From Macrostomum hystrix (Eukaryota > Platyhelminthes > Macrostomidae), in contig CATNEN010000009.1 in assembly GCA_950097015.1 (NCBI GenBank), forward strand, positions 1,428,501 through 1,492,500: 64,000 nucleotides of DNA, given 5' to 3'. The notes below the pieces were generated by a model. It did no database searches. It was not told the origin of the DNA and saw only the letters and a list, made by a program, of their open reading frames with translations. Positions 1 through 11,093 of the stretch are shown piece by piece. A program made the position numbers and the translations under genes. Within the stretch, counting starts at the first letter, position 1; every line of letters begins with the position of its first letter.

Positions 1-701
1 GCAGTGATTGGGAGGCCGGATGGCGGCAGCGACATCAGCGGCGCGGCTTCGTCCGCTGTCGAGCCGGCCGACGCCTCCAGCTTGATGGATTTGCGGCCAC
101 CGGCGCCGGCTCCGTCATCGTCGGCGTCGGCTCGCTGGCGGCGCTTTCGACCGCGCCGGACGCCGCTCGACTCGCCGACGTCGTCGCCGCCATCGACAGC
201 GTCGGCGCCACCGAATCCAGCCGCAGCTGCACCGCCTGCGCCCGCGCCACCGCCGCCCGGGCCCTTGGCGGCTCGGTTGGCGCGCTCTTTGAGCTCGGCC
301 TCGAACCTGGCCAGGTCCGTGTCCAGGCGGCGGATGTGCCGGTCCACCATCTCGTAGGTCTGCATGGCCAGCTGCACCTGCACAGGTAAGAACAAGCTTA
401 TTTCAGACTAGGACAGCATCCCCACCCGTCACCAGCAACAGACTCGATGGCTCACCTTCTCGTCAGCAAGGACGCGGCTCCTGTTGTAAAAGACGCTGAT
501 CTCGCGACACTTTTCCGACCGCTCGGCCTTGGCCATGCCGCGTGCCCCGGCCAGGTACCGCGTGGTGGCCTCCTCAGCCTCGCTGAGCATAGTCTGCACC
601 TTCTGGTCGTGGTCGCGGATCAGGTTGAAGTTCCGCTCAAGATCAGCTGGAAGACTCTCCAAGCTGTCCAGGTAATGCTCCAGGTACATTGCTGAGGCCA
701 T
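1..701 (-). CDS. ING4/ING5-like inhibitor of growth protein, 5' exons (partial)
   Basis: Two minus-strand exons are visible: 701-456 and 377-1, joined across a 78-bp GT-AG intron (378-455); the gene runs off the left edge. The protein starts [18 protein letters not shown] and continues through the ING dimerisation region, with the exon junction falling at [23 protein letters not shown], very close to the ING4/5 family pattern. After about residue 115 a Gly/Ala-rich linker and a basic nuclear-localisation-like run ([11 protein letters not shown]) follow, as in the family. The C-terminal PHD finger that reads H3K4me3 lies outside the window. ING4/5 proteins act as subunits of HBO1-type histone acetyltransferase complexes (family knowledge). 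I chose the start at 701 because it aligns with the family start; an in-frame ATG at 728 adds nine residues, but a pyrimidine tract ending in CAG just upstream may be a 5' UTR splice acceptor. ING4 and ING5 cannot be told apart here. Confidence 0.9.
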
Positions 702-879
702 TTCAATGCGATTCGCTGCTGAAAGCAATCAGGCAAATGGCTTTTTGACTATTGATTTTTGTAATGGCAAATCAACATTAACAACAACAGTTACGATTTG
801 AAAGCTCGTTGTTGCATAACGGAATACTGAACAGATTTATCAACAAAGCAAACTTTTAAATAACTGATCTAGAGTACGG
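702..879. other. spacer upstream of ING-like gene
   Basis: Presumed promoter or 5' UTR side of the minus-strand ING-like gene. A+T-rich, with no recognisable element beyond a candidate acceptor (CTGATTGCTTTCAG read on the minus strand). Confidence 0.4.
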
Positions 880-1694
880 TCTGTTGTTTGTCACCAATCT
901 GCGGTCTGTTGGTCGTCACCTCTCTGTGGTATGTTGGTTGTCACACCTCTGTGGTATGTTGGTTGTCACCCCTCTGTGGTCTGTTGGTTGTTACCAATCT
1001 GCGGTCTGTTGGTTGTCACCCCTCTGCGGTCTGTTGGTTGTCACCCCTCTGTGGTCTGTTGGTTGTCACCCCTCTGTGGTTTGTTGGTTGTCACCCCTCT
1101 GCGGTCTATTGTTTGTCACCCCTCAGCGGTCTGTTGGTTGTCACCTCTCTGCGGTCTGTTGTTTGTCACCAATCTGCGGTCTGTTGGTCGTCACCTCTCT
1201 GTGGTATGTTGGTTGTCACCCCTCTGTGGTATGTTGGTTGTCACACCTCTGTGGTATGTTGGTTGTCACCCCTCTGCGGTCTGTTGTTTGTCACCCCTCA
1301 GCGGTCTGTTGGTTGTCACCCCTCTGCGGTCTGTTGGTTGTCACCCCTCTGCGGTCTATTGTTTGTCACCCCTCAGCGGTCTGTTGGTTGTCACCCCTCA
1401 GCGGTCTGTTGGTTGTCACCCCTCAGCGGTCTGTTGGTTGTCACCCCTCAGCGGTCTGTTGGTTGTCACCCCTCAGCGGTCTGTTGGTTGTCACCCCTCT
1501 GCGGTCTGTTGTTTGTCACCAATCTGCGGTCTGTTGGTCGTCACCTCTCTGTGGTATGTTGGTTGTCACCCCTCTGCGGTCTGTTGGTTGTCACCCCTCT
1601 GCGGTCTGTTGGTTGTCACCCCTCTGCGGTCTGTTGGTTGTCACCCCTCTGCGGTCTGTGGTTGTCACCCCTCTGCGGTCTGTGGTTGTCACCT
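880..1694. repeat. 25-bp minisatellite
   Basis: About 32 tandem copies of a 25-bp unit built around CTGCGGTCTGTTGGTTGTCA, with variants (CTGTGGTATGTTGG, CAATCTGCGG, CCTCAGCGG). Because 25 is not a multiple of three and the unit has no stops, all three plus frames stay open for about 270 residues; these are not genes. The last two copies have lost a few bases. Confidence 0.95.
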
Positions 1695-1830
1695 AGTCCT
1701 CAGTAGTCAGTATGCTGCAATCCAAAGCATTCCAATAAATATTATAGCTAAATATTATCCTCGTATTTAGTCTAGTAAAATTTCCAGATTTCGGAATAGA
1801 AGCAATAAGAAATAAATATGGAACTAAAAG

Positions 1831-1836
1831 TTTATT
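1831..1836 (-). promoter_or_regulatory. candidate polyadenylation signal for DPM3
   Basis: TTTATT on the plus strand reads AATAAA on the minus strand, about 395 bp downstream of the DPM3 stop codon. Between it and the stop (1837-2231) I see no coding region. Assignment is by position only. Confidence 0.25.
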
Positions 1837-2231
1837 CACTATGCCAGCTATTTTGTGTGGTATATTTGTATAATTGATCATAAAAGCGAATGTTACACAA
1901 AATTATCAAATAATTTAGCGACCAAAGCCTTTGTTCAGTTTCAGAAAAATCAGCATGGATGAAAGGAAAGTAGACAAAGCGGACGGGAATATTATGGAAG
2001 CAGAAACAACACCAGTAAAATGCGAACCAACAGAACAGCAGGCGGGAATTGGGAAGGCACAGCAAGTGCTAAAAAAGAAAAGAAAAAACTGATCAAGCTT
2101 TGTGACTGCCCGAGAGCTTTGCCGACACCTTGAGAGATAAATAACAAAAACCAACAATTGGTGAGCTCCATATACTACTGATGGGCGAGTAGCGCAGAGG
2201 TGCATTCGGCCCTAACTATGCGGCGTTTAAT

Positions 2232-2540
2232 TCAAGACGCCGCCGCGGCAGCCGGGAAGACGAAGCCGCGCCGCGCAAGGTCGGCTTTGGCAGTTTCGAT
2301 CTCCTTCACCAGCTCGGCGTGCGCCTGCGGACAGTCCCCGAAGGTCAGGGTTCGGTAGGCAACAATGGCCAAAGAGGCCATGCCCAGCGCCAGAGCGGAG
2401 TACACGGGTAGGAAGGCGGCCAAGTGGCGCCACGCCGGTCCGGGATTAGCTGGCGAAACAGCGCCGAACAGCAGCAGCAGCCAGGCGGCCAGGAATAAGA
2501 GGCCGATCAGCAGCCACTGGGCGAGCTTCGTGAGAGCCAT
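2232..2540 (-). CDS. DPM3: Dolichol-phosphate mannosyltransferase subunit 3 (DPM3)
   Basis: Single-exon minus-strand gene of 102 residues, close to the usual ~92 of DPM3. The start MALTKLAQWL matches the conserved DPM3 N terminus (MTKLAQWL in vertebrates). Two hydrophobic segments lie at about residues 8-28 and 39-63, then YRTLTFGDCPQAHAEL, and a cytosolic helix whose KADLARRGFVF matches the family's C-terminal signature RADLARRGLRF. DPM3 is the small ER-membrane subunit that anchors and stabilises the catalytic DPM1, which makes dolichol-P-mannose for N-glycans, GPI anchors and O-mannose. The C terminus has an extra PAAAAAS tail. The open frame extends 16 codons upstream to 2588, but the internal ATG matches the family start, so I chose 2540. 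Confidence 0.93.
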   Translation of the reverse strand: MALTKLAQWLLIGLLFLAAWLLLLFGAVSPANPGPAWRHLAAFLPVYSALALGMASLAIVAYRTLTFGDCPQAHAELVKEIETAKADLARRGFVFPAAAAAS

Positions 2541-2645
2541 GAGAACCGAGGGGCAGCTGCGGGATGAGGCTGCGAATGTAGCGACCATGCTACTGACTCC
2601 CTGGGAACAAGGAGACCCCGAGTCATGCTTTGAGAACCCGGAACA

Positions 2646-4438
2646 ATGAGCCTAGATCCTGAAACTATGAGCCTAGATCCTGAAGCTATGAGCCTAGATC
2701 CTGAAACTATGAGCCTAGATCCTGAAACTATGAGCCTAGATCCTGAAACTATGAGCCTAGATCCTGAAACTATGAGCCTAGATCCTGAAACTATAAGACT
2801 AGATCCTGAAACAATAACCCTAGATCCTGAAACGATAAGCCTAGATCCTGAAACAATAAGCCTACATCCTGAAATCATAAGCCTAGATCCTGAAACAGCT
2901 TAGATCCTGAAACAATAAGCCTAGATCCTGAAACAATAAGCCTAGATCATGAACTAATAAGCCTAGATCCTGAAATATAAGCCTAGATCATGAAATAATA
3001 AGCCAAGATCCTGAAACAATAAGCCTAGATCCTGAAATAATAAGCCTATATCCTGAACTATAAGCCTAGATCATGAAATAATAAGCCTAGATCCTGAAAT
3101 AATAAGCCTAGATCCTGAAATATAAGCCTAGACCCTAAATCATAAGCCTAGATCCTGAAATATAAGCCTAAATCCTGAAATATAAGCCTAGATCCTGAAA
3201 TATAAGCCTAGATCATGAAATAATAAGCCTAGATCCTGAAACAATAAGCCTAGATCATGAAATAATAAGCCTAGATCCTGAACTATAAGCCTAGATCATG
3301 AAATAATAAGCCTAGATCCTGAAATAATAAGCCTAGATCCTGAAATATAAGCCTAGACCCTAAATCATAAGCCTAGATCCTGAAATATAAGCCTATATCC
3401 TGAAATATAAGCCTAGATCCTGAAATATAAGCCTAGATCATGAAATAATAAGCCTAGATCCTGAAATAATAAGCCTAGATCCTGAAATATAAGCCTAGAC
3501 CATAAATCATAAGCCTAGATCCTGAAATATAAGCCTAAATCCTGAAATATAAGCCTAGATCCTGAAATATAAGCCTAGATCATGAAATAATAAGCCTAGA
3601 TCCTGAAACAATAAGCCTAGATCATGAAATAATAAGCCTAGATCCTGAACTATATGCCTAGATCATGAAATAATAAGCCTAGATCCTGAAATAATAAGCC
3701 TAGATCCTGAAATATAAGCCTAGACCCTAAATCATAAGCCTAGATCCTGAAATATAAGCCTATATCCTGAAATATAAGCCTAGATCCTGAAATATAAGCC
3801 TAGATCATGAAATAATAAGCCTAGATCCTGAAACAATAAGCCTAGATCATGAAATAATAAGCCTAGATCCTGAAACAATAAGCCTAGATCCTGAAACAAT
3901 AAGCCTAGATCCTAAAACAATAAGCCTAGATCCTAAAATATAGGCCTAGATCCTGAAACAATAAGCCTAGATCCTGAAATAATAAGCCTAGATCCTGAAA
4001 CAATAAGCCTAGATCCTGAAACAATAAGCCTAGATCCTGAAACAATAAGCCTAGATCCTGAAATAATAAGCCTAGATCCTGAAACAATAAGCCTAGATCC
4101 TGAAATAATAAGCCTAGATCCTGAAACAATAAGCCTAGATCCTGAAACAATAAGCCTAGATCCTGAAATAATAAGCCTAGATCCTGAAACAATAAGCCTA
4201 GATCCTGAAATAATAAGCCTAGATCCTGAAATAATAAGCCTAGATCCTGAAATAATAAGCCTAGATCCTGAAACAATAAGCCTAGATCCTGAAATAATAA
4301 GCCTAGATCCTGAAACAATAAGCCTAGATCCTGAAACAATAAGCCTAGATCCTTAAATCATAAGCCTAGATCCTGAAGCTATGAGACTAAATCCTAAAGC
4401 TATGAGTCTAGATCCTGTTGTCCAATGTTCTAGATCCT
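2646..4438. repeat. 20-22-bp minisatellite (AAGCCTAGATCCTGAAA unit)
   Basis: About 85 copies of a 21-bp unit, core AAGCCTAGATCCTGAAA, with interspersed 20- and 22-bp variants (AAATATAAGCC, AATCATGAAATAAT). It begins about 105 bp upstream of the DPM3 start codon, so it sits against that promoter. The left end has ATGAGCC units, the middle A+T-rich variants with indels, the right end a homogeneous AACAATAAGCC block. One plus and one minus open frame here are repeat read-through. Confidence 0.95.
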
Positions 4439-4623
4439 AGATCCTATATCAAACACATGAGATTAAGAAAGTAAAACAATTTTGTCGTGAAACGTTGCGA
4501 AACAATATAACAAGCACGAATAACTAATCTCTTTATATTTTTGCATCGATATTTCGGGAAGGAACAGTGGATCAAAGCTAGACAATTAATCAAGTGAAAC
4601 AGAGTCCAGGCTGTGACTGCGGA

Positions 4624-5502
4624 TCAGCCAAGCAGCCGGGCCAGCAGGTCGGCACGCTCAGCGGCCACGCGGGCTAGGCAGGTGGGTAGGCAGGCCAGCT
4701 GACAGGCCAGGACGGCCTGCAGGCAGATGCTCGCGTAGGCCAGGCGGGCTCCGGCGGAGTCGGTCGAATAGCCCAAGCCGGGCGCCGTTGAGGAGGCCGA
4801 CGATCTGGCCAGGTCGCCGACCAGGACGTGCAGGTAGACGACGAAGACGACGGTTGCAGCCAGGCCAGCTGCGGCGAAGGCGGAGGCGGCCCAAATTAGG
4901 CGACGCTGGATGGCGAGTCGGCGAACAGCGAATGTGGCGAGAGCCAGGAGGCCGAGGCAGATGACGAGGCAGACCGGTGTGACAGCCTGGCAGGCCAGCA
5001 GGCCAGGTCGGAAGCGGCAAAGGGCGGGCAAATCGCCGCATGAGGGCAGCGCGGCCGAACAGCGCACTTTAATGCTGCTGCTGCTGTTGTTTTTGCTGTA
5101 AGGCTCCAGGACGCAGTGACCCCTAACACTGAGCAGGCGAGTTACAACAGTGATAGGTGGCTGGTGCAGGTGTCGATGCGCAGCGGAGAAAGCGGCGGTG
5201 CCGGACAATGAGACCTCTCGCAGCAGATCGGGCACCAGCGGCGCGCACACAGCCAGGCAGGCGGCAAAAGAAGCCAGGATGCCGATAGACGCGTGGACTG
5301 GCCGGAGTCGCTTCAGGCGCCAGGCGGGGCCAGCGCAGTAGGCGGCCGCAGCCAGCAACGGCGGCAGCGACTGGCGGTCATCAGCAGCTTCGTCGGCATC
5401 AGGAATAAGACGCAGCTTCGGGTCATCGTCGTGATTCAATGTGGAGACATCATGATCTTCAGCGACTTCAGCCGGGATACGGGAGCTGCTGGCTGCACTC
5501 AT
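4624..5502 (-). CDS. Four-transmembrane-segment membrane protein, unrecognised
   Basis: Single-exon minus-strand frame of 292 residues with G+C-rich third positions like its neighbours, so probably a real gene. I do not recognise the family. Residues 1-65 are hydrophilic and acidic (NHDDDPKLRLIPDADEAADD) and presumably cytosolic. Hydrophobic segments sit at about 70-95, 168-195, 203-232 and 256-282. The 75-residue loop between the first and second has several cysteines and N-S-S glycosylation sequons near KNNSSSS, so it is probably lumenal or extracellular. This is a claudin/tetraspan-like topology, but the claudin W-GLW-C-C motif is absent. The start is the first ATG (MSAASSSRIP). Function unknown; a homology search against flatworm or mollusc proteomes would decide whether it is conserved. 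Confidence 0.65.
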   Translation of the reverse strand: MSAASSSRIPAEVAEDHDVSTLNHDDDPKLRLIPDADEAADDRQSLPPLLAAAAYCAGPAWRLKRLRPVHASIGILASFAACLAVCAPLVPDLLREVSLSGTAAFSAAHRHLHQPPITVVTRLLSVRGHCVLEPYSKNNSSSSIKVRCSAALPSCGDLPALCRFRPGLLACQAVTPVCLVICLGLLALATFAVRRLAIQRRLIWAASAFAAAGLAATVVFVVYLHVLVGDLARSSASSTAPGLGYSTDSAGARLAYASICLQAVLACQLACLPTCLARVAAERADLLARLLG

Positions 5503-6422
5503 TCTAGACAGACAGTTGTTGAGCGGAATGCACCGAGAGTCAACCAGCGATAAATGAAGTGATATCGAAGAAAGTTAGTAAGGCTCTGCCCATACTGCCA
5601 GGAAAGAGTCACCTGAATATAGATTTTGTACACTCGTTATTGTAGAAAAGGGGGAGCTGCAATCGGCTCGATGTACATAATTGTACACTAGCGAGGGTAG
5701 AAAAGTTGCCAGCAGGTTAGAATGTACATGCTAGAGTGATGTGATGGCTGATAAGCTTAACTGGTCGATAATGAAAGCGATGGCGTCATTTTTGTATACT
5801 TGGCCAGCTGGAGTGCTAGAACGAGTATACTACTCGCATGTTGCATGCCACTGACTCTTGAACTCGCCGTTTAAATCGCATGTTTGAATTTAATCAAATC
5901 TCATTTACCTATTTATATGTGGAGTGACTTAATTAGAGTTACATATAGTTTGCAGTCTGTTGATTAATGAATGCAAGACACGTTAATACAAACAATGACA
6001 TAGCACTGTTCAAGCTCAAACATATGAATGAAAGAAAGTGGAGTGACTAAACTGTAATAACTGAATAGTCAGTTAACTAGGCCTATTCTTTCATTGTTTT
6101 GCATGTAAATGCAGAGGCAATTCTAGTAGTAAAACTGGAGAGGAGTGGCAGCACTGACTTGACTGAGTGGCAGACAGTCTTACTGGACAGTATCTTTGTT
6201 GCCTAGATGCAATGAAATCTTCAGTGACAAATCTATGGATAATCACATTGGCCATGGGTCTATTTACATCAATGTACTTTGCCAACCATCTCCAGTCTTT
6301 TCCATCTTGGAAACTGTGCACCAGTTTTTCACAATCCTGTAGCAATATACACGCCCTTGACTCAAAGTACTATAATTAATAACAGCCAGATAATCTAAAG
6401 AAATCTGGCATTGCAAAATTCC
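5503..6422. other. A+T-rich spacer, no gene seen
   Basis: Holds the presumed promoter of the four-TM gene at its left end. TGTACA-type words recur around 5628-5730. I see no coding pattern, RNA gene or transposon. Confidence 0.4.
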
Positions 6423-6430
6423 ATAGTAAA

Positions 6431-6702
6431 CATACATGCGCAACCTCCCAAATCTTAGCCGGCCGTGCGACTTAGTTTTTGCTCTCATTTGCGACTTAGT
6501 TCATTTCATTGCTCTATTTACGACTTAGTTTGCTCTCATTTGCTCTCTTTTTCTCTCCCCTTTTTCCTTTTCTTCACGCCTTCCTTTTTTGTCCCTTGGT
6601 CCCCCCTTTGATTTTTTTGCGCTTGGTCAATTGGTTTTTGCGACTTACCTTGCTTGGCCCTCGTTTCACCCGGCCGGTTCGGCCGGGTGTTGCGCATGTA
6701 TG
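6431..6702. mobile_element. MITE-like element with 14-bp inverted repeats and 8-bp TSD
   Basis: The 272-bp element begins CATACATGCGCAAC (6431-6444) and ends with its perfect reverse complement (6689-6702). It is flanked by an exact 8-bp direct repeat ATAGTAAA (6423-6430 and 6703-6710). Just inside the ends are CCGGCCG-rich words on both sides. The interior is pyrimidine-rich and repeats CGACTTAG and TTTGCTCTCATTTGC. There is no coding capacity. An 8-bp duplication is typical of hAT and also seen with Merlin; the family is not certain. Confidence 0.85.
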
Positions 6703-6710
6703 ATAGTAAA

Positions 6711-8448
6711 TATTAATCATTGTCATGGGACTATTGTGCCAACTCTGTTAGCAAAAAAGAAACAATCCAATTGTTTTTTAACTTAAGCCAATCTGTAGGA
6801 GTTGGAATAGGGGTAGGGTAAGAGCTCACTGGAAGCAGGTTCCATGGTACAATTTAGGAATTTGTCTGAATATTAGTTGTCTAAAAAAATAAAGGATCTC
6901 AAAGTTATTTAATTACACATTCCTAATTTTTTACTAAATCATGGTTTGAGACCACAATCATCATAATCTTGATAATGATTTGCTATATATATCACTCAAT
7001 CCTGGTATTTTCCAACCCTGGTAACTTTGTTACTTTGAAAAATTTGGCAATATCATAGTTTACTACATTAAAATGTTTTCACTTGCAAAACTAGGCAATT
7101 GATCAACACTAATACCACTGAAGGGGTCTTGAGTCCATATCAAGGCCAAATTCAAGTCAATGCATAGCACCTATTTAAGAGCCAACTAAACAAATGCCTT
7201 TGTCTATGGGCCTTTGGCAATTGGCAATGGCAACACATCTTTAAATGGAAGGAGTTTAGTAACCCTATTTACTAGTGGGCAGACAACTACTGAATAATTC
7301 TTAAACTAACCTTACCTTAATATATTTAATATATTTTTTCAGTGATGCTAATAACCTTTTTGGCCATAACAATTTGAGTCTAAAATCATTTTGCTTAACT
7401 TGCAAAATAAGTAAGAGTTTAAGATCTAGTAGTCTAGAATCTAAATTGATCAAATGAAATACTTTCCCATAACTAACAAAAAGTGTTAACAGATACAATA
7501 ACAAAGCTTCTTTCAGAAACTTTGAGGAGAATTTGATACACATTCATCGTTCATCGGAATAGTAATTAGGCTTTCACAACCATGCTATACTGGATTTGCC
7601 ATTACTACAGTTAATGTGTAATGACTCTAGCCTAACCACTGGCAAACAACCAACCACTGAATTTACTCCACTCCCTATTATAACTAGTAAAACTTTGTTA
7701 TAGTAGGCCTACCCATTAATTCTATTAGTTAAGTAAATATATAAAGACAAAAATAGTACATGTGGAAAACAGACTTATTATCAAGACATGTGTGGTCTGC
7801 AAAAAAAAACAACTCCTCAGCTTAATAACTTTTTAAAGCAAATAATTAATTTAATGAACAAAGAAATACATTTTCATTATTGCCATTATTTTATATAGAT
7901 TTAAAATTACTAAATTACCACTTAATATGAAATAACATTATGTATTAGAACTTGCATATGTTATATAATTTTTATTTAGGTTCTTATTGTGAGATATTGC
8001 TAAGTGAATAAGTCCACATTCTACAAATTATAAAATTACATACCTGACTTTAAAACTTGAAGTTAAATGCAAGTTTTTTAGTTTAAAAAATGAAAACAAT
8101 GTCAATAAACACTGAAAATTAAAAGAGAAATTATAGAATAGGCACAGAAAACCTACAGTTAGGTGTTGATCAGCAGAGTTATCACTTTCGATTTCGAATA
8201 GCAAAATGACAAGCAATAAATATTATATACAGAGAAAACTAATATGTAAATATAAATTATTTTAGTTAGTAGTATGAATTTGGTTCATGCAAACTGCCTG
8301 TTTTGACAGAAAGACGATATATAATATTATTTAAAAAATGAAAGTTTTAATTGCTACAAGAAATATAATGCTATTTATTTATGCCGCAAAATTCAATTTT
8401 TAGATTTGTATTTTTGATGAGCACTTACGAGCACAGATAGAGAGATAG
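6711..8448. other. A+T-rich gene-free stretch
   Basis: Low-complexity A+T-rich DNA with short poly-A and poly-T runs. Short open frames here lack coding character. Nothing recognisable. Confidence 0.4.
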
Positions 8449-8457
8449 GTGTTTTTA

Positions 8458-9455
8458 ACGTATTAATTTCCCGATTGACATTCACATTCACATTCACATT
8501 CAAACAAGAGTATTGTAACTTAAAAAATAACCATTCAATTACAGCGAAACTTACAAGATCTTCTGATGCAACTAAGATAACGTTCCAAAATAAATATAAT
8601 TTATTTTTGTCAATGCATAAAAGAATTACACAGCTTTGAAGTTTGTTCCTATCTCCGCAGTGTATATTCTTGTACTTTCAAAAAGTAACTTCTACTGCAT
8701 CAATCGCAATGAAAATTTACAAAACCTCTGATGCAATCGAGTTGCTTGGATGTGTAAAATTTCAGCCTGATTCATGAAAGCGTCTGCGGGTTATTTAATG
8801 TTAAAGTGTGTTTCGTATCTCCGTAGTGTATTTTTGGGAGCCAGCTTGACATTCGCAGGCAGACACTTCTACTGCATCAATCGCAATGAAAATTTACAAA
8901 ACCTCTGATGCAATGGAGATACGAACACACTTTAACATTGAATAACCCGCAGACGCTTTTCATGAATCAGTCTGAAATTTTACACATCCAATCAACTCGA
9001 TTGCATCAGAGGTTTTGTAAATTTTCATTGCGATTGAGGCAGTAGAAGTGTCTGCCTGCGAATGTCAAGCTGGCTCCCAAAAATACACTACGGAGATACG
9101 AACACACTTTAACATTGAATAACCCGCAGACGCTTTCATGAATCAGTCTGAAATTTTACACATCCAATCAACTCGATTGCATCAGAGGTTTTGTAAATTT
9201 TCACTGCGATTGATGCAGTAGAAGTTACTTTTTGAAAGTACAAGAATATACACTGCGGAGATAGGAACAAACTTCAAAGCAGAGTAATTCTTTTATGCAT
9301 TGACAAAAATAAATTATATTTATTTTGGAACGTTATCTTAATTGCATCAGAAGATCTTGTAAGTTTCGCTGTAATTGAATGGTTATTTTTTAAGTTACAA
9401 TACTCTTGTTTGAATGTGAATGTGAATGTGAATGTCAATCGGGAAATTAATACGT
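8458..9455. mobile_element. 998-bp foldback element (Mutator-like), 9-bp TSD
   Basis: The element is almost entirely two inverted arms: 8458-8914 and 9000-9455 (about 457 bp each) around an 85-bp centre. The left end reads ACGTATTAATTTCCCGATTG and the right end is its reverse complement. Inside each terminus are tandem CATTCA hexamers. Exact 9-bp direct repeats GTGTTTTTA flank it (8449-8457 and 9456-9464). Arm-derived words such as the CTCTGATGCAAT and CGTCTGCGGGTTAT blocks recur in the arms and the centre, so it is a nested palindrome. It encodes nothing. Very long inverted repeats plus a 9-bp duplication are typical of Mutator-like (MULE/foldback) elements; the superfamily is inferred from structure. 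Confidence 0.9.
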
Positions 9456-9464
9456 GTGTTTTTA

Positions 9465-11085
9465 AAACCGAGCATTGGCTCTTCTAAGAAATTACGGAGA
9501 AGCATTAACTCAGAACAACAAATATTTTACAAATTTGTCACTTTTAGATATTCTTTTGCGACCCGTTCATACGATATTCCGTATAGGCCCCTACTAATTG
9601 CCTTTTGTCACTATCAGTGCAGCTGGCTTGGAGTTATGAATTTACGTTCGAGTAGCTTCGGGTGCGTTCGAGTAGCTTAAAATAGCTTAAAATGATTTAA
9701 ACTCCCTTGAAACTGCACCCCTACTGTCACTAATAACATTAAACATTTAAAATTAGAACTTTATTTTCGCTTCTTTTGCAATATAACTCCTACGTCAATA
9801 TATGTAAAAAAGAATGGCATTCATGGCTTCTTATGTCTAACCTTAAATAATGCTTTTTAACTAAATGAAATATATCGCGAGTTATGTCCTCATGTCGACT
9901 TTAACTGGGGCTGCAAAGCCGCTACATCACGCGAATTAAACTTTACAAATATGAAATTTGCTTTTGATTTTTTAAATGCACCTGCCGTCTACCATCTGGC
10001 CAATTTTTCACCACTCTGTTAAAGTCTAGATAGACGTTTTTAAGTCCTCCACCCACCATTCACATAGATGTATTTAAACTTTTTAATAGGCCTAGGCCCC
10101 CTAATATTGACTCTATTGAGGTATCTGGCAGCTTGGTTATATTATTATTGCTAGGTCTATTGAATTTCCTATGCCTCGGCTAAATCTAGCTGTCTGTCGT
10201 AGCCATTTCGGTATCGTCTACTTTTGATAGCCTAAGGCCTAACTGCATTTTTCTGATTTAGCAAGCTAAATGAAATTAAAAATCAATGAAGACAATAGCA
10301 ATAGCAACAATAACAACAACAATAACAATAACAATTTCCTAACAATAGCAAAAATAATACTCATTTCCATTAGCTATATTTGCTAAAGGACCTATGTTTT
10401 TTTTCCTTTTTAGGCCTACCTTTAGGCCTAACCTATGGCTATGGTATAAATTGCTTGAGTTGTGAATATCTAGTTTCATGTGAATAAGAGTTGACCTTAT
10501 TAATATATCTGTATTTTTTCAACTTGCTAGTGTCTTGATATTAAAGATATTTTATCCTATTTATAGTTTCAAGGCAAAAAATAGTTTTTGTTAGTTTTGA
10601 TTGCTCATAGCAGTCAATTCAATAAAGTAAAGTAGATTATCAATCTTGCACATTTCTGTTTAACTTTTCATCTATTCTTTACAACTATCTTTTAGCTATC
10701 TAGATATTAATATTCTTCAATGCTTTCATCTTTTTAACTATAATTCCTTTTACCTTTCTTCTTAAAGAAAGGTAAAGTACTATTAAAGTACTATTTACTT
10801 CTTAAAGTACTATTAGCACCTTAAATAATCATCTAACTCATCCCACTTTACTCAACCTCTTTCTACCTTCTTGCCATAGCAGCATTATATTTGTTTGACA
10901 GTGCTAGTAATATTAGTAGGCCTATACTTACTTTCCCACTAACCCTCCCACTATTTCAATGTCTTATTATATACTCATCCTATTCCTACCCCATGAACCA
11001 TACTCACCACTTTCCATCCCATCCACTATACTTGCTTTCTACCTACCCCATCAACTATCCACCATAGTTTGTATTCTTTCTACCC
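9465..11085. other. A+T-rich gene-free stretch with simple repeats
   Basis: Contains an AACAAC/AACAATA-type simple repeat near 10300-10335 and a perfect 12-bp stem hairpin with a CTTA loop at 10749-10776. From about 10930 a degenerate TACCCCATCAACTATAC-like motif appears at intervals; it continues after the SINE to about 11560. No gene seen. Confidence 0.45.
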
Positions 11086-11093
11086 CTATCAAT

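Noticed and set aside
884-1770. Three overlapping 270-280-residue plus-strand frames rich in Leu, Cys and Val
   Set aside because: They are the same 25-bp repeat read in three phases; no start context or domain.
2186-2215. tRNA A-box-like TAGCGCAGAGGTGCATTCGG next to DPM3
   Set aside because: No B box at the right distance before the DPM3 coding end; perhaps chance or a truncated SINE head.
3926-4339. 137-residue minus frame of LFQDLGL repeats
   Set aside because: Read-through of the 21-bp array.
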